Shown here: in pieces, positions 19,228-26,229 of the stretch | How positions within the stretch are numbered: the first letter of the stretch is position 1 | Layout of the letters: each line of letters starts with the position of its first letter | NCBI RefSeq assembly: GCF_026262505.1 | Contig: NC_067207.1 | Coordinates: 19,746,082-19,810,081 of the forward strand | Length of the DNA: 64,000 bases | Direction: 5' to 3' | DNA from: Trichomonas vaginalis G3 | Lineage: Eukaryota; Parabasalia; Trichomonadida; Trichomonadidae | Made by a program: the position numbers and the translations under genes | Notes under the pieces: model-generated | Databases searched by the model: none | What the model saw: the letters and a program-made list of their open reading frames with translations, nothing else | What the model was told of the DNA's origin: nothing

Positions 19228-19740
19228 ATGGTAGCTTGGGCAGCTTTAGGCGCAATGGGAACAAAAGCATTAGCATTTGGAGCAAAAGCACTTGGAGCTT
19301 ATGACGCAGTAAATAAAATGAGTGGAGGAAGAGTTTCGAAGACATTAGATGCAAATAAAGGAAAGATTGGAGGCTGGGTTGCAAAGAAGTTAAGATTAAA
19401 TAAAATAGGACTCATAAATAAAGCATCCAATTTGGTTGCGACTGAGTCGGAAAATGCTTTAGGAAAGGACGATGAGTTTGCAAAACATGCAAAAGACTTT
19501 AATGACCAGATGAAAGGTGAAACAATGCATTTAAATAGAGTCGATGGAACTCTTCCTCCACCAGCAGTTCTTCCGTATGGTCCCTATGGAATGTATGGAA
19601 ACCCTTACGAAAGACCATTTGACCCATTGACTGGTGGAAGTAACTGGTATCATTACGGACGAAGAAGAAAGACAGTCAAGTTGGAGACAGACGTGAAGAA
19701 AGCAACTAAAAAGAAACCAAGGAAGAGAGTTATAAAGTAA
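19228..19740 (+). CDS. Maverick 1 protein VI-like virion protein, 170 aa
   Basis: Starts directly after the previous stop. The N-terminal 40 residues are Ala/Gly-rich and amphipathic (WAALGAMGTKALAFGAKALG), the middle is charged, then comes a Pro/Gly/Tyr stretch (PYGPYGMYGNPYERPFDPL) and a strongly basic tail (KKATKKKPRKRVIK). Adenovirus protein VI and its Polinton counterparts combine an amphipathic membrane-active N-terminus with a basic tail, so this is a candidate by architecture only. A near-identical homologue lies at 23976-24476. Confidence 0.5.
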   Translation: MVAWAALGAMGTKALAFGAKALGAYDAVNKMSGGRVSKTLDANKGKIGGWVAKKLRLNKIGLINKASNLVATESENALGKDDEFAKHAKDFNDQMKGETMHLNRVDGTLPPPAVLPYGPYGMYGNPYERPFDPLTGGSNWYHYGRRRKTVKLETDVKKATKKKPRKRVIK

Positions 19741-19894
19741 TGAATTCATGAGGTGAAAAAAGAGGTGAAAAAAGAGGTGAGATTTCACCACTTCACCTAA
19801 ATTTAAATGGATGTTTTCATACGTGTGAGGGTGGTGATATCATTTATTTTAAGTTTATTTTTATATAAATTATTTTTATTTTATTTTTATGTAA
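19741..19894. other. Maverick 1 spacer with GGTGA palindrome
   Basis: Carries GAGGTGAAAAAAGAGGTGAGATTTCACC and then TTCATACGTGTGAGGGTGGT, followed by an A/T-rich leader before the next ATG. Related spacers at 23861-24000 and 25286-25425 lie in the other two Mavericks. Confidence 0.55.
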
Positions 19895-20179
19895 ATGACA
19901 GAACAAAAGCAACTCATTCGAATTCCACAGTATAACAAACATACATTTAAACATTTATTCTTCCTTCCTGAGCATAACATGTTCTTTCAAATACATCCGA
20001 GACCAGTTGACTTTTCATTGACTGTGTATAAAGATAGAAATAGTTATATCATTAAACCATACGATGACGAAGGTAAGTTATGTAAATTGTACGTTAAGAA
20101 GTTAGAGAAAGTTTATGGCTTCAAGTATGACTACAATAGGGTTAACACTGATGATGAAGATATTGAGGAAAATTTATGA
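19895..20179 (+). CDS. Maverick 1 terminal gene, 94 aa
   Basis: MTEQKQLIRIPQYNKHTFKHL, then LFFLPEHNMFFQIHPRPVDF, then an acidic tail DDEDIEENL. Last gene before the terminal repeat. The homologue at 24972-25256 in Maverick 3 is nearly identical and sits in the same place with its stop toward the terminus. Conservation between copies supports a real gene. Function unknown. Confidence 0.7.
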   Translation: MTEQKQLIRIPQYNKHTFKHLFFLPEHNMFFQIHPRPVDFSLTVYKDRNSYIIKPYDDEGKLCKLYVKKLEKVYGFKYDYNRVNTDDEDIEENL

Positions 20180-20649
20180 GAACATTAGTGAAGTTGTTAG
20201 TGAGAACGATAGTGAGAACGTTTATTTTTACATTAGTGAGTTCGTTAGTGAAGTGGTTGGCGGCTTTGTAAATATTTAATGTTAAGTTAGTGTTGTCGTT
20301 TGTGTTGTAAAATATATGTTATCGGTTTCGTAAATATTTAAGGTTAAGTTAGTGTTGTCGTTTGTGTTGCAAAATTTACGTTAACAGTTTTGTAAATATT
20401 TAAGGTTAAGTTAGTGTTGTCGTTTGTGTTGCAAAATTTACGTTAACAGTTTTGTAAATATTTAAGGTTAAGTTAGTGTTTGTCGTTTGTGTTGCAAAAT
20501 ATACGTTAACAGTTTTGTAAATATTTAAGGTTAAGTTAGTGTTGTCGTTTGTTTGCAATTTACGTTAACAGTTTTGTAAAGTGTCAAATTCACAAGTATT
20601 GCGTACGGAGAAACGCAGTGCCACAGTACACGACTTAGCCATACTAACT
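20180..20649. repeat. Right terminal inverted repeat region of Maverick 1
   Basis: Subterminal TTAGTGAA/GTTAGTGAG words, then about five tandem 60-bp units containing TTTAAGGTTAAGTTAGTGTT and GTTAACAGTTTTGTAAA, then GTGTCAAA and the terminal about 70 bp, which end at ACTAACT. The terminal 70 bp match the ends at 20707 and 24747 in blocks such as GTACTGTGGCACTGC. Confidence 0.85.
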
Positions 20650-20706
20650 CCGTTATCGGTCCAGATGCAGTAAGGAATAAACTCCTCTAAAAGTTTTCTT
20701 AAAACC
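20650..20706. other. 57-bp spacer between two Maverick termini
   Basis: Unique sequence between head-to-head Maverick ends. It begins CCGTTA, a candidate 6-bp target duplication for Maverick 1; the partner copy would be beyond the left edge. Confidence 0.6.
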
Positions 20707-20975
20707 TAGTTAGTATCCCTAAGTCGCGTACTGTGGCACTGCGCGCCTCCGTACACCACTTAGCGGTTTTGACACTTTACGAAACCGGTAACGTATATTT
20801 TACAACACAACCATAACACCAACTTAACCTTAAATATTTACAAAACCGTCTGACACATAAACGACTTCACTAATGACTTCACTAACGACTTCACTAACGA
20901 ATTCACTACCGTCCTCACTAAATAAAAATAACCTTATTTTTATTTTTTTTTAATTTTTTATTTCATTACAAAGAC

Positions 20976-21329
20976 ATGTCCGACTACATTTACTATGACT
21001 CTTTCCCAGAACGTTTCCGTGAACTATTCAAAACTCAAGTAAAACTGAGAAACATGCATTTTAACAAAGACAGACCCATTGACGATGAAAGAAACCCTGA
21101 ATATATTACAATCCCTTATGACGCAAAGTTCATTGCATACATTCCTTATGGTCGCAGAGGAACGAAAACTATTTCAACAAAGAACAAAAATTATTTCTGG
21201 AGCGATGAAGAAAATTGCCTTATCTACATAAATGCATACTTAAATAAAGCTACATATTGTACAAAAGAAGGTTGGACTGGATTTGAGCTCTACATATACG
21301 ACGACGATGGAAACAGACGTTGTGTATGA
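20976..21329 (+). CDS. Maverick 2 first gene, interrupted near its end by MULE
   Basis: MSDYIYYDSFPERFRELFKT with a later segment SDEENCLIYINAYLNKATYC. It takes the position next to the terminus but is unrelated in sequence to the terminal gene of Maverick 1. The reading frame now ends in the first bases of the inserted MULE, whose target duplication CGTTGTGTAT overlaps the last codons. Function unknown. Confidence 0.5.
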   Translation: MSDYIYYDSFPERFRELFKTQVKLRNMHFNKDRPIDDERNPEYITIPYDAKFIAYIPYGRRGTKTISTKNKNYFWSDEENCLIYINAYLNKATYCTKEGWTGFELYIYDDDGNRRCV

Positions 21330-21352
21330 GAAAGGGACAGACTAGCCCATTG

Positions 21353-21485
21353 TCACTTTTTAATTTAGCAAATGAACGCTTATGGAGTGGAGTTTTTGGG
21401 TAAATCTGATTTGCTTATAAATGAAATAAAATCAAAAGAAACCATATTGGCATTATATTATGCAAAAATAAATGATCTTACTTAG
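21353..21485 (+). promoter_or_regulatory. Initiator-like motif in MULE left end plus 37-codon frame
   Basis: TCACTT at 21353-21358 matches the trichomonad initiator. An ATG at 21372 follows 17 nt downstream and opens a 37-codon frame (MNAYGVEFLGKSDLL...) that ends at 21485. The same arrangement exists at copy 2. Whether it is transcribed is unknown. Confidence 0.4.
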
Positions 21486-21930
21486 TACTTTTAAAGTTAA
21501 TTTCAGAAAAAATTTGACACAATGGTATCCGGCACATACAAGTGGTGTACAACCAAAATATAAGTTGGTTTAAACATATATTGCTATATCTCATGATCTT
21601 ACTTAGTACTTTTAAAGTTAATTTCAGAAAAAATTTGACACAATGGTATCCGGCACATACAAGTGGTGTACAACCAAAATATAAGTTGGTTTAAACATAT
21701 ATTGCTATATCTCATGATCTTACTTAGTACTTTTAAAGTTAATTTCAGAAAAAATTTGACACAATGGTATCCGGCACATACAAGTGGTGTACAACCAAAA
21801 TATAAGTTGGTTTAAACATATATTGCTATATCTCATGATCTTACTTAGTACTTTTAAAGTTAATTTCAGAAAAAATTTGACACAATGGTATCCGGCACAT
21901 ACAAGTGGTGTACAACCAAAATTTCATATC
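21474..21930 (+). repeat. 121-bp tandem direct repeats in MULE copy 1
   Basis: Units start with GATCTTACTTAGTACTTTTA at 21474, 21595, 21716 and 21837; the last is partial. They lie between the left end and the transposase. Copy 2 has one unit fewer. Confidence 0.95.
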
Positions 21931-22082
21931 CCTAGTTTTACATTTATGTTTAGTTTTATTTCACCTAATTTTCAAAGATCATAATTGAATTAGATGGCCA
22001 AGCTATTCAAAACACGACCAAGCTTATCAAAATAAGACCAATATATTCAAAATTCTTTATTCTTTCAAATCATTTCATTTTA

Positions 22083-23525
22083 ATGCAGATCCAAGATCAC
22101 GAACTCACATATATCGAGTTGCTTAAGTATGGAGTGCAACAAGAAATCCAAGCAGGTTGTAGTTATTCATATAAAACTAGGAAAGAAAGAAATCAAATCC
22201 AATTTAATTGTAAGTGGCCGAATTGTCCATGTCGCTTCCTTGTTGATACACTTCCCGATGACAAGTACCACATACGAAAATGTATTAACACCCACAATCA
22301 TTCTGCCCCTTTTCCAAACAAATCACAACAAATTACATCATATTTTTATAGATCTTATTTAACAAGATATTTTGAATCAAATCAAGACCGTGTTTACGCA
22401 CAATTAAGGTGTTTCAAAGATCTTAATATCCCATTTGATAGTGGGATCATTCCGGAAATGTTTCAACAATCTACAGATGCTTTAAAAAAGTTTTCTAAAC
22501 GCCTTCATGCAATCAATACCCGTTTCTCAGCGGATGATGTTACATCTCTTGCAATTTTTGTCGACATGGTTAAGAGTCATTCTCCAGATGATCTCATCGA
22601 GTTTATTCACGAGCCAGATCGTATGATTTTCTATTACGCCCCATTCGAAGCAAATGCTTTTTCACATCAAATACAAACTTATCACATTGATTCCACTTAT
22701 AAGCTCTTGCGCTCTCGCATACCATTTTATGCCGTCACTGGCAAATTCGCGGAATCAATTGTTTTTCCGTTTTTGTATTTTTTCGTTTGGCCCGACACAA
22801 GTGAAAATATACAAGTTTGTCTCACAGCATATTTTGGCTCCATCAATCGCGAACCATCTTATTTTTCAATGGACTGCGCACCTCAAATCACAAATGCTGT
22901 TGAAACAGCCATCCCCTTATGCCAGATCATTTGGTGTGGCGTTCATGTGTTGCGCGCTGTCATGAGAAAGGCTGAAAAGTTTCAAGATCGTTCCAACTTC
23001 GAAACTTTCTATAACTTAATGAAGTTATTGGTCTTTGGTTCTGAAGAGGAAGAAATTGATCCTGATGAAGTTTACAACAATTTAGAAGAAATTTTAAATG
23101 AGGAACCTGCTGCCCGTGAATACTTTGACCGACAGTGGCGCCATCATCTTGACAGGTGGATGCTTCGCTATATAAATGAAGGAGATGGAACAAACAACAT
23201 CTCGGAATCACATTTCAAGGTTTTGAAGCACCAGTACTTCCCAGAAAGGCGAAATCTTCGACTCGATGAACTTGTCATCGAGTTATATTCCAGTGTTGTT
23301 CCTTCATTCCTGATTAAGTTGCAAATTAAAGGTCTGGATTCAGAGAGAAGTGTTAAAGTTATCAAAAAAGTCACAAGAGATTTCGAAGAAATGACACAAT
23401 TTAAAAAAGTCGAATGCATCAGTATGCTTGAAGCTGTTCAGAAAGGTCTGAAAAATGATACACTTGATCCCAACATTGTTTACTCAACATTAAAAATATT
23501 ATTGCAAAGAAAACATTTGATTTAA
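22083..23525 (+). CDS. MULE transposase, 480 aa (copy 1)
   Basis: Catalyses cut-and-paste transposition of the MULE. Residues 1-75 form a zinc-binding DNA-recognition domain of the FLYWCH/WRKY-GCM1 kind, with Cys43, Cys48, Cys50, His71 and His73. The MULE catalytic domain follows: Asp203 in HIDSTYKLL, Asp264 in SMDCAPQIT, the conserved CGVH block near 285-288, and NNISESHFKVLKHQ near residue 390, which fits the conserved glutamate-bearing block. Length is usual for the family. Start chosen because TCATTT lies 7 to 9 nt upstream of ATG, a trichomonad-type initiator. No breaks. Differs from copy 2 at two residues only (Ala292/Thr and an Arg/Lys near residue 358). Confidence 0.95.
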   Translation: MQIQDHELTYIELLKYGVQQEIQAGCSYSYKTRKERNQIQFNCKWPNCPCRFLVDTLPDDKYHIRKCINTHNHSAPFPNKSQQITSYFYRSYLTRYFESNQDRVYAQLRCFKDLNIPFDSGIIPEMFQQSTDALKKFSKRLHAINTRFSADDVTSLAIFVDMVKSHSPDDLIEFIHEPDRMIFYYAPFEANAFSHQIQTYHIDSTYKLLRSRIPFYAVTGKFAESIVFPFLYFFVWPDTSENIQVCLTAYFGSINREPSYFSMDCAPQITNAVETAIPLCQIIWCGVHVLRAVMRKAEKFQDRSNFETFYNLMKLLVFGSEEEEIDPDEVYNNLEEILNEEPAAREYFDRQWRHHLDRWMLRYINEGDGTNNISESHFKVLKHQYFPERRNLRLDELVIELYSSVVPSFLIKLQIKGLDSERSVKVIKKVTRDFEEMTQFKKVECISMLEAVQKGLKNDTLDPNIVYSTLKILLQRKHLI

Positions 23526-23747
23526 TAAACATTTAATTTATTATAATTAATTTTTTATTACAGTATAGTAAAAAATGCTATAAATAAATTATTATATTTT
23601 ATTAAAATGTGACTTTTAATAGTAAGTGAATAAAATAAATCAGGAATTGAGAAAGAAATAAGGTTAATTAAAAATAATGAAAATTACAAGTTTAAGGTTA
23701 ATGAAAAAGTGACAATGGGCGAGTTTGTCCCCCACTCCGTTGTGTAT

Positions 23748-23975
23748 ACCCATACGATAATATGTACCATTGTTTTCATCAAGCATTAAACGAATACATA
23801 GTCAGTAAGGGTCTCATTCCTGTTGAGTAGATATGCTTTATTTTTGTTCCCACATTTATTTAAAAATTAATGATATCACCACCCTCACACGTATGAAAAC
23901 ATAGCACAAAAATAAATTTAGGTGAATTGGTGAAATCTCACCTCTTTTTTCACCCGGTTTTTCACCCTGTTGAAT
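23748..23975. other. Maverick 2 spacer right of the MULE
   Basis: Starts with the continuation of the interrupted region (ACCCATACGATAATATGTAC) and passes into the 140-bp repeat at 23861-24000. No gene seen. Confidence 0.5.
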
Positions 23976-24000
23976 TCATTGCTTTATAACTCTCTTCCTT
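23861..24000. repeat. 140-bp direct repeat, copy A
   Basis: Identical as read to 25286-25425. Contains TGATATCACCACCCTCACAC, the GGTGA palindrome and the closing codons of the neighbouring minus-strand gene. In copy A the shared end is read as ...RKRVIKQ; in copy B a different frame gives ...EKGREL. Confidence 0.9.
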
Positions 24001-24476
24001 GGTTTCTTTTTAGTTGCTTTCTTAACATCTGTCTCCAACTTGACTGTCTTTCTTCTTCGTCCGTAATGATACCAATTACTTCCACCAGTCAATGGGTCAA
24101 ATGGTCGTTCATAAGGGTTTCCATACATTCCATAGGGACCATACGGAAGAACTACTGGTGGAGAAGAAACATTTTCTTTAGTTCCATCGACTCTATTTAA
24201 ATGCATTGTTTCACCTTTCATCTGGTCATTAAAGTCTTTTGCGTGTTTTGCAAACTCATCGTCCTTTCCTAAAGCATTTTCTGACTCAGTCGCAACCAAA
24301 TTGGATGCTTTATTTATGAGCCCTATTTTATTTAATCTTAACTTCTTTGCAACCCAGCCTCCAATCTTTCCTTTATTTGCATCTAATGTCTTCGAAACCC
24401 TTCCTCCACTCATTTTATTTACTGCGTCATAAGCTCCAAGTGCTTTTGCTCCAAATGCTAATGCTTTTGTTCCCAT
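23976..24476 (-). CDS. Maverick 2 protein VI-like virion protein
   Basis: Near-identical homologue of the 19228-19740 protein, with the same Ala/Gly-rich start, PYGPYGMYGNPYERPF stretch and basic tail, and four extra residues (KENVSS region) before the proline stretch. In line with 24504-24728 on the same strand, as in Maverick 1. The open frame starts slightly inside the Maverick 1 start. Confidence 0.55.
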   Translation of the reverse strand: MGTKALAFGAKALGAYDAVNKMSGGRVSKTLDANKGKIGGWVAKKLRLNKIGLINKASNLVATESENALGKDDEFAKHAKDFNDQMKGETMHLNRVDGTKENVSSPPVVLPYGPYGMYGNPYERPFDPLTGGSNWYHYGRRRKTVKLETDVKKATKKKPRKRVIKQ

Positions 24477-24503
24477 TGCGCCTAAAGCTGCCCAAGCTAC
24501 TAT

Positions 24504-24728
24504 TTACACCATATTAAAATCATCTCTCTTCAATATTATCTCATAAAAGTTCTCGTTACTGGAGAAAGTCAATGAAACATAAGCGTTCTCACGGGCTTCG
24601 CCCTCACCGCTTTGCGGTCTATCTAACTTCTTTCTTATATCATCTATACGCTTCAAAATGTCTGAACAATTGCTAACATCTTCTACAACAGTTATTTCAT
24701 CATGAATGACCTTCAAGAACAAGCTCAT
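24504..24728 (-). CDS. Maverick 2 small acidic protein, 74 aa
   Basis: Homologue of 18967-19227. Lacks the 36-nt double-hairpin insert but keeps two hairpins at the same place: ACCGCtttGCGGT at 24606-24618 and GGGCttcGCCC at 24593-24603 (plus-strand reading). The second is the counterpart of GGACgaaGTCC in Maverick 1 with one base pair exchanged on both sides. Confidence 0.65.
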   Translation of the reverse strand: MSLFLKVIHDEITVVEDVSNCSDILKRIDDIRKKLDRPQSGEGEARENAYVSLTFSSNENFYEIILKRDDFNMV

Positions 24729-24746
24729 TTAATATGCTATTAAAAT

Positions 24747-24960
24747 AGTTAGTATGGGTTAGTTGGGTATGGTGGCACTGCCTTCCATCTTACCCATTAT
24801 ATGTGAATTTGACACTTTACAAAACTGTTAACGTATATTTTACAACACAAACGACAACACTAACTTAACCTTAAATATTTACAAAGCCGCCAACCACTTC
24901 ACTAACGAATTCACTAATGTAAAAAATAAACGTTCTCACTATCGTTCTCACTAACGACTT
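24747..24960. repeat. Left terminal inverted repeat region of Maverick 3
   Basis: Matches the reverse complement of the Maverick 1 end: GGTGGCACTGCC, TTTGACACTTTACAAAACTG, one 60-bp subterminal unit and the TTCACTAACGA words. Maverick 1 has about five of the 60-bp units and this end has one. Confidence 0.85.
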
Positions 24961-24971
24961 CACTAATGTTC

Positions 24972-25256
24972 TCATAAATTTTCCTCAATATCTTCATCAT
25001 CAGTGTTAACCCTATTGTAGTCATACTTGAAGCCATAAACTTTCTCTAACTTCTTAACGTACAATTTACATAACTTACCTTCGTCATCATATGGTTTAAT
25101 GATATAACTATTTCTATCTTTATACACAGTCAATGAAAAGTCAACTGGTCTCGGATGTATTTGAAAGAACATGTTATGCTCAGGAAGGAAGAATAAATGT
25201 TTAAATGTATGTTTGTTATATTTTTCGATTTGTATGAGTTGCTTTTGTTCTGTCAT
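24972..25256 (-). CDS. Maverick 3 terminal gene, 94 aa
   Basis: Nearly identical to the protein at 19895-20179 (differences only around residues 9-12) and in the same position next to the terminus. Function unknown. Confidence 0.7.
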   Translation of the reverse strand: MTEQKQLIQIEKYNKHTFKHLFFLPEHNMFFQIHPRPVDFSLTVYKDRNSYIIKPYDDEGKLCKLYVKKLEKVYGFKYDYNRVNTDDEDIEENL

Positions 25257-25285
25257 TTATATAAAAATAAAATAAAAAATAAACT

Positions 25286-25425
25286 TAAAAATTAATGATA
25301 TCACCACCCTCACACGTATGAAAACATAGCACAAAAATAAATTTAGGTGAATTGGTGAAATCTCACCTCTTTTTTCACCCGGTTTTTCACCCTGTTGAAT
25401 TCATTGCTTTATAACTCTCTTCCTT
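25286..25425. repeat. 140-bp direct repeat, copy B
   Basis: Identical as read to 23861-24000. It provides the last codons of the 25409 gene in a frame different from that used by the 23976 gene. Confidence 0.9.
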
Positions 25426-25645
25426 TCTCCAACTCTTCTAACTTCTTCCTAAGTTCAGCAATGTTGTCCTCATGAAGTTTAATCTTTCTCAAAATTCCTT
25501 CTTTATCTAATGGTTGCTTTATCTTTCTAAACTGAACTCTACCATCCTTCATAGTATGAATGTAAAAACCTTCTGGAATAGTTCCTGATTTAATGTATTC
25601 TACCAAAAACTTTTGTTTCATTGCTTCAGTGACTTTATTTGTCAT
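25409..25645 (-). CDS. Maverick 3 small protein, 78 aa
   Basis: MTNKVTEAMKQKFLVEYIKS, then IPEGFYIHTMKDGRVQFRKI and a C-terminal helix KLHEDNIAELRKKLEELEKG. The KDG-[RK]-[VI]-x-[FV]-RK module is shared with the 644-1078 protein of Maverick 1. The last codons fall in the 140-bp repeat that ends an unrelated gene elsewhere. Function unknown. Confidence 0.55.
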   Translation of the reverse strand: MTNKVTEAMKQKFLVEYIKSGTIPEGFYIHTMKDGRVQFRKIKQPLDKEGILRKIKLHEDNIAELRKKLEELEKGREL

Positions 25646-26229
25646 TTTACTCTAAGGTGAAGCTAGCACAGCGATAATGGATTTCATGACTTTTTAGTAT
25701 TTCATGCAATCATAACAGATAGCCTTACAAGTACTTCCAGTGTCCCTAGCTGTCCCTCCTTTTTATATAACTCCATGACATTTATAATCTCGCGAAACTT
25801 AACAGGTAGCATAACAGATTAAAATCAGATGAGGTTTTGAACCAAAATTTCTAAGCAACGTTGTCAAGGATTTTGAGGAACTAGGGACAGAGTGTGGCAA
25901 AGTCCAAGATTTAATTTATCTTCATCTGTTTCATCAGCTATCTCATCTAATATGCCAATATTTTATTCATAACTCGTGGCAAACTCACTAACTTTCATTA
26001 TGTTCATCTGCATGCTTCATCTGATAGAAAGTATGACTTTCATTAACTCTGTGAGATAATGAAAACTACTAGGGACAGAGACCATGGCAAAGTTTATGAC
26101 TTTCATTATTTCCAGAACTTAATGAAAACTACTAGGGACAGAGACCATGGCAAAGTTCATGATTTAATTTATTCTCTCACTAACAACAAACACAAACTCC
26201 AACACTAACGACAAGTACTAACCTCAGCA
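25646..26229. other. Non-coding Maverick 3 sequence with dispersed short repeats
   Basis: No gene. ACTAGGGACAGAG followed by ATGGCAAAGTT recurs three times (about 25880, 26065, 26130), and the stretch leads into the array via TAACGACAAGTACTAACC. Confidence 0.6.

Larger units (their letters stand above)
1..20649. mobile_element. Maverick 1 (Polinton), left part outside window
   Basis: Maverick/Polinton identified by its gene set: double-jelly-roll type capsid, protein-primed family B polymerase, retroviral-type integrase and A32-like packaging ATPase, together with KilA-N proteins and a fibre. Its right terminus is at 20649. Read inward from there the end begins AGTTAGTATGGCTAAGTC, which fits the 5'-AG ends known for Polintons and closely matches two other termini at 20707 and 24747. 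The left end lies outside the window, so the element is longer than 20.6 kb. It looks degraded but not ancient: about half its genes read as single open frames while polymerase, integrase, ATPase, capsid and fibre carry some ten or more breaks in total. Genes are packed tightly on both strands, often with ATG directly after the previous stop. Confidence 0.93.
21328..23737 (+). mobile_element. MULE copy 1 (Mutator-like DNA transposon), looks whole
   Basis: 2410 bp, flanked by the 10-bp direct repeat CGTTGTGTAT (21318-21327 and 23738-23747). Ends are imperfect inverted repeats: GAGAAAGGGACAGACTAGCC on the left and GAGTGGGGGACAAACTCGCC on the right arm read inward, both followed by CATTGTCACTTTTT. 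Contains three full and one partial 121-bp direct repeats (starting 21474, 21595, 21716 and 21837) and one transposase gene. Target duplications of 9-11 bp are standard for MULEs, which are known in T. vaginalis. Nearly identical to the copy at 40121, so recently mobile. Confidence 0.95.
20707..24746. mobile_element. Maverick 2 fragment, interrupted by MULE and cut by Maverick 3
   Basis: Begins at a terminus reading AGTTAGTATCCCTAAGTCGC, followed by a terminal-repeat region to about 20960. Contains the gene at 20976, a MULE insertion (21328-23737), then the minus-strand genes 23976-24476 and 24504-24728 and the last codons of a homologue of the 18085 gene. That homologue stops at the Maverick 3 terminus (24747). 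The remainder is not in the window next to it. The order differs from Maverick 1, so it is rearranged or a different subfamily. Confidence 0.75.
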
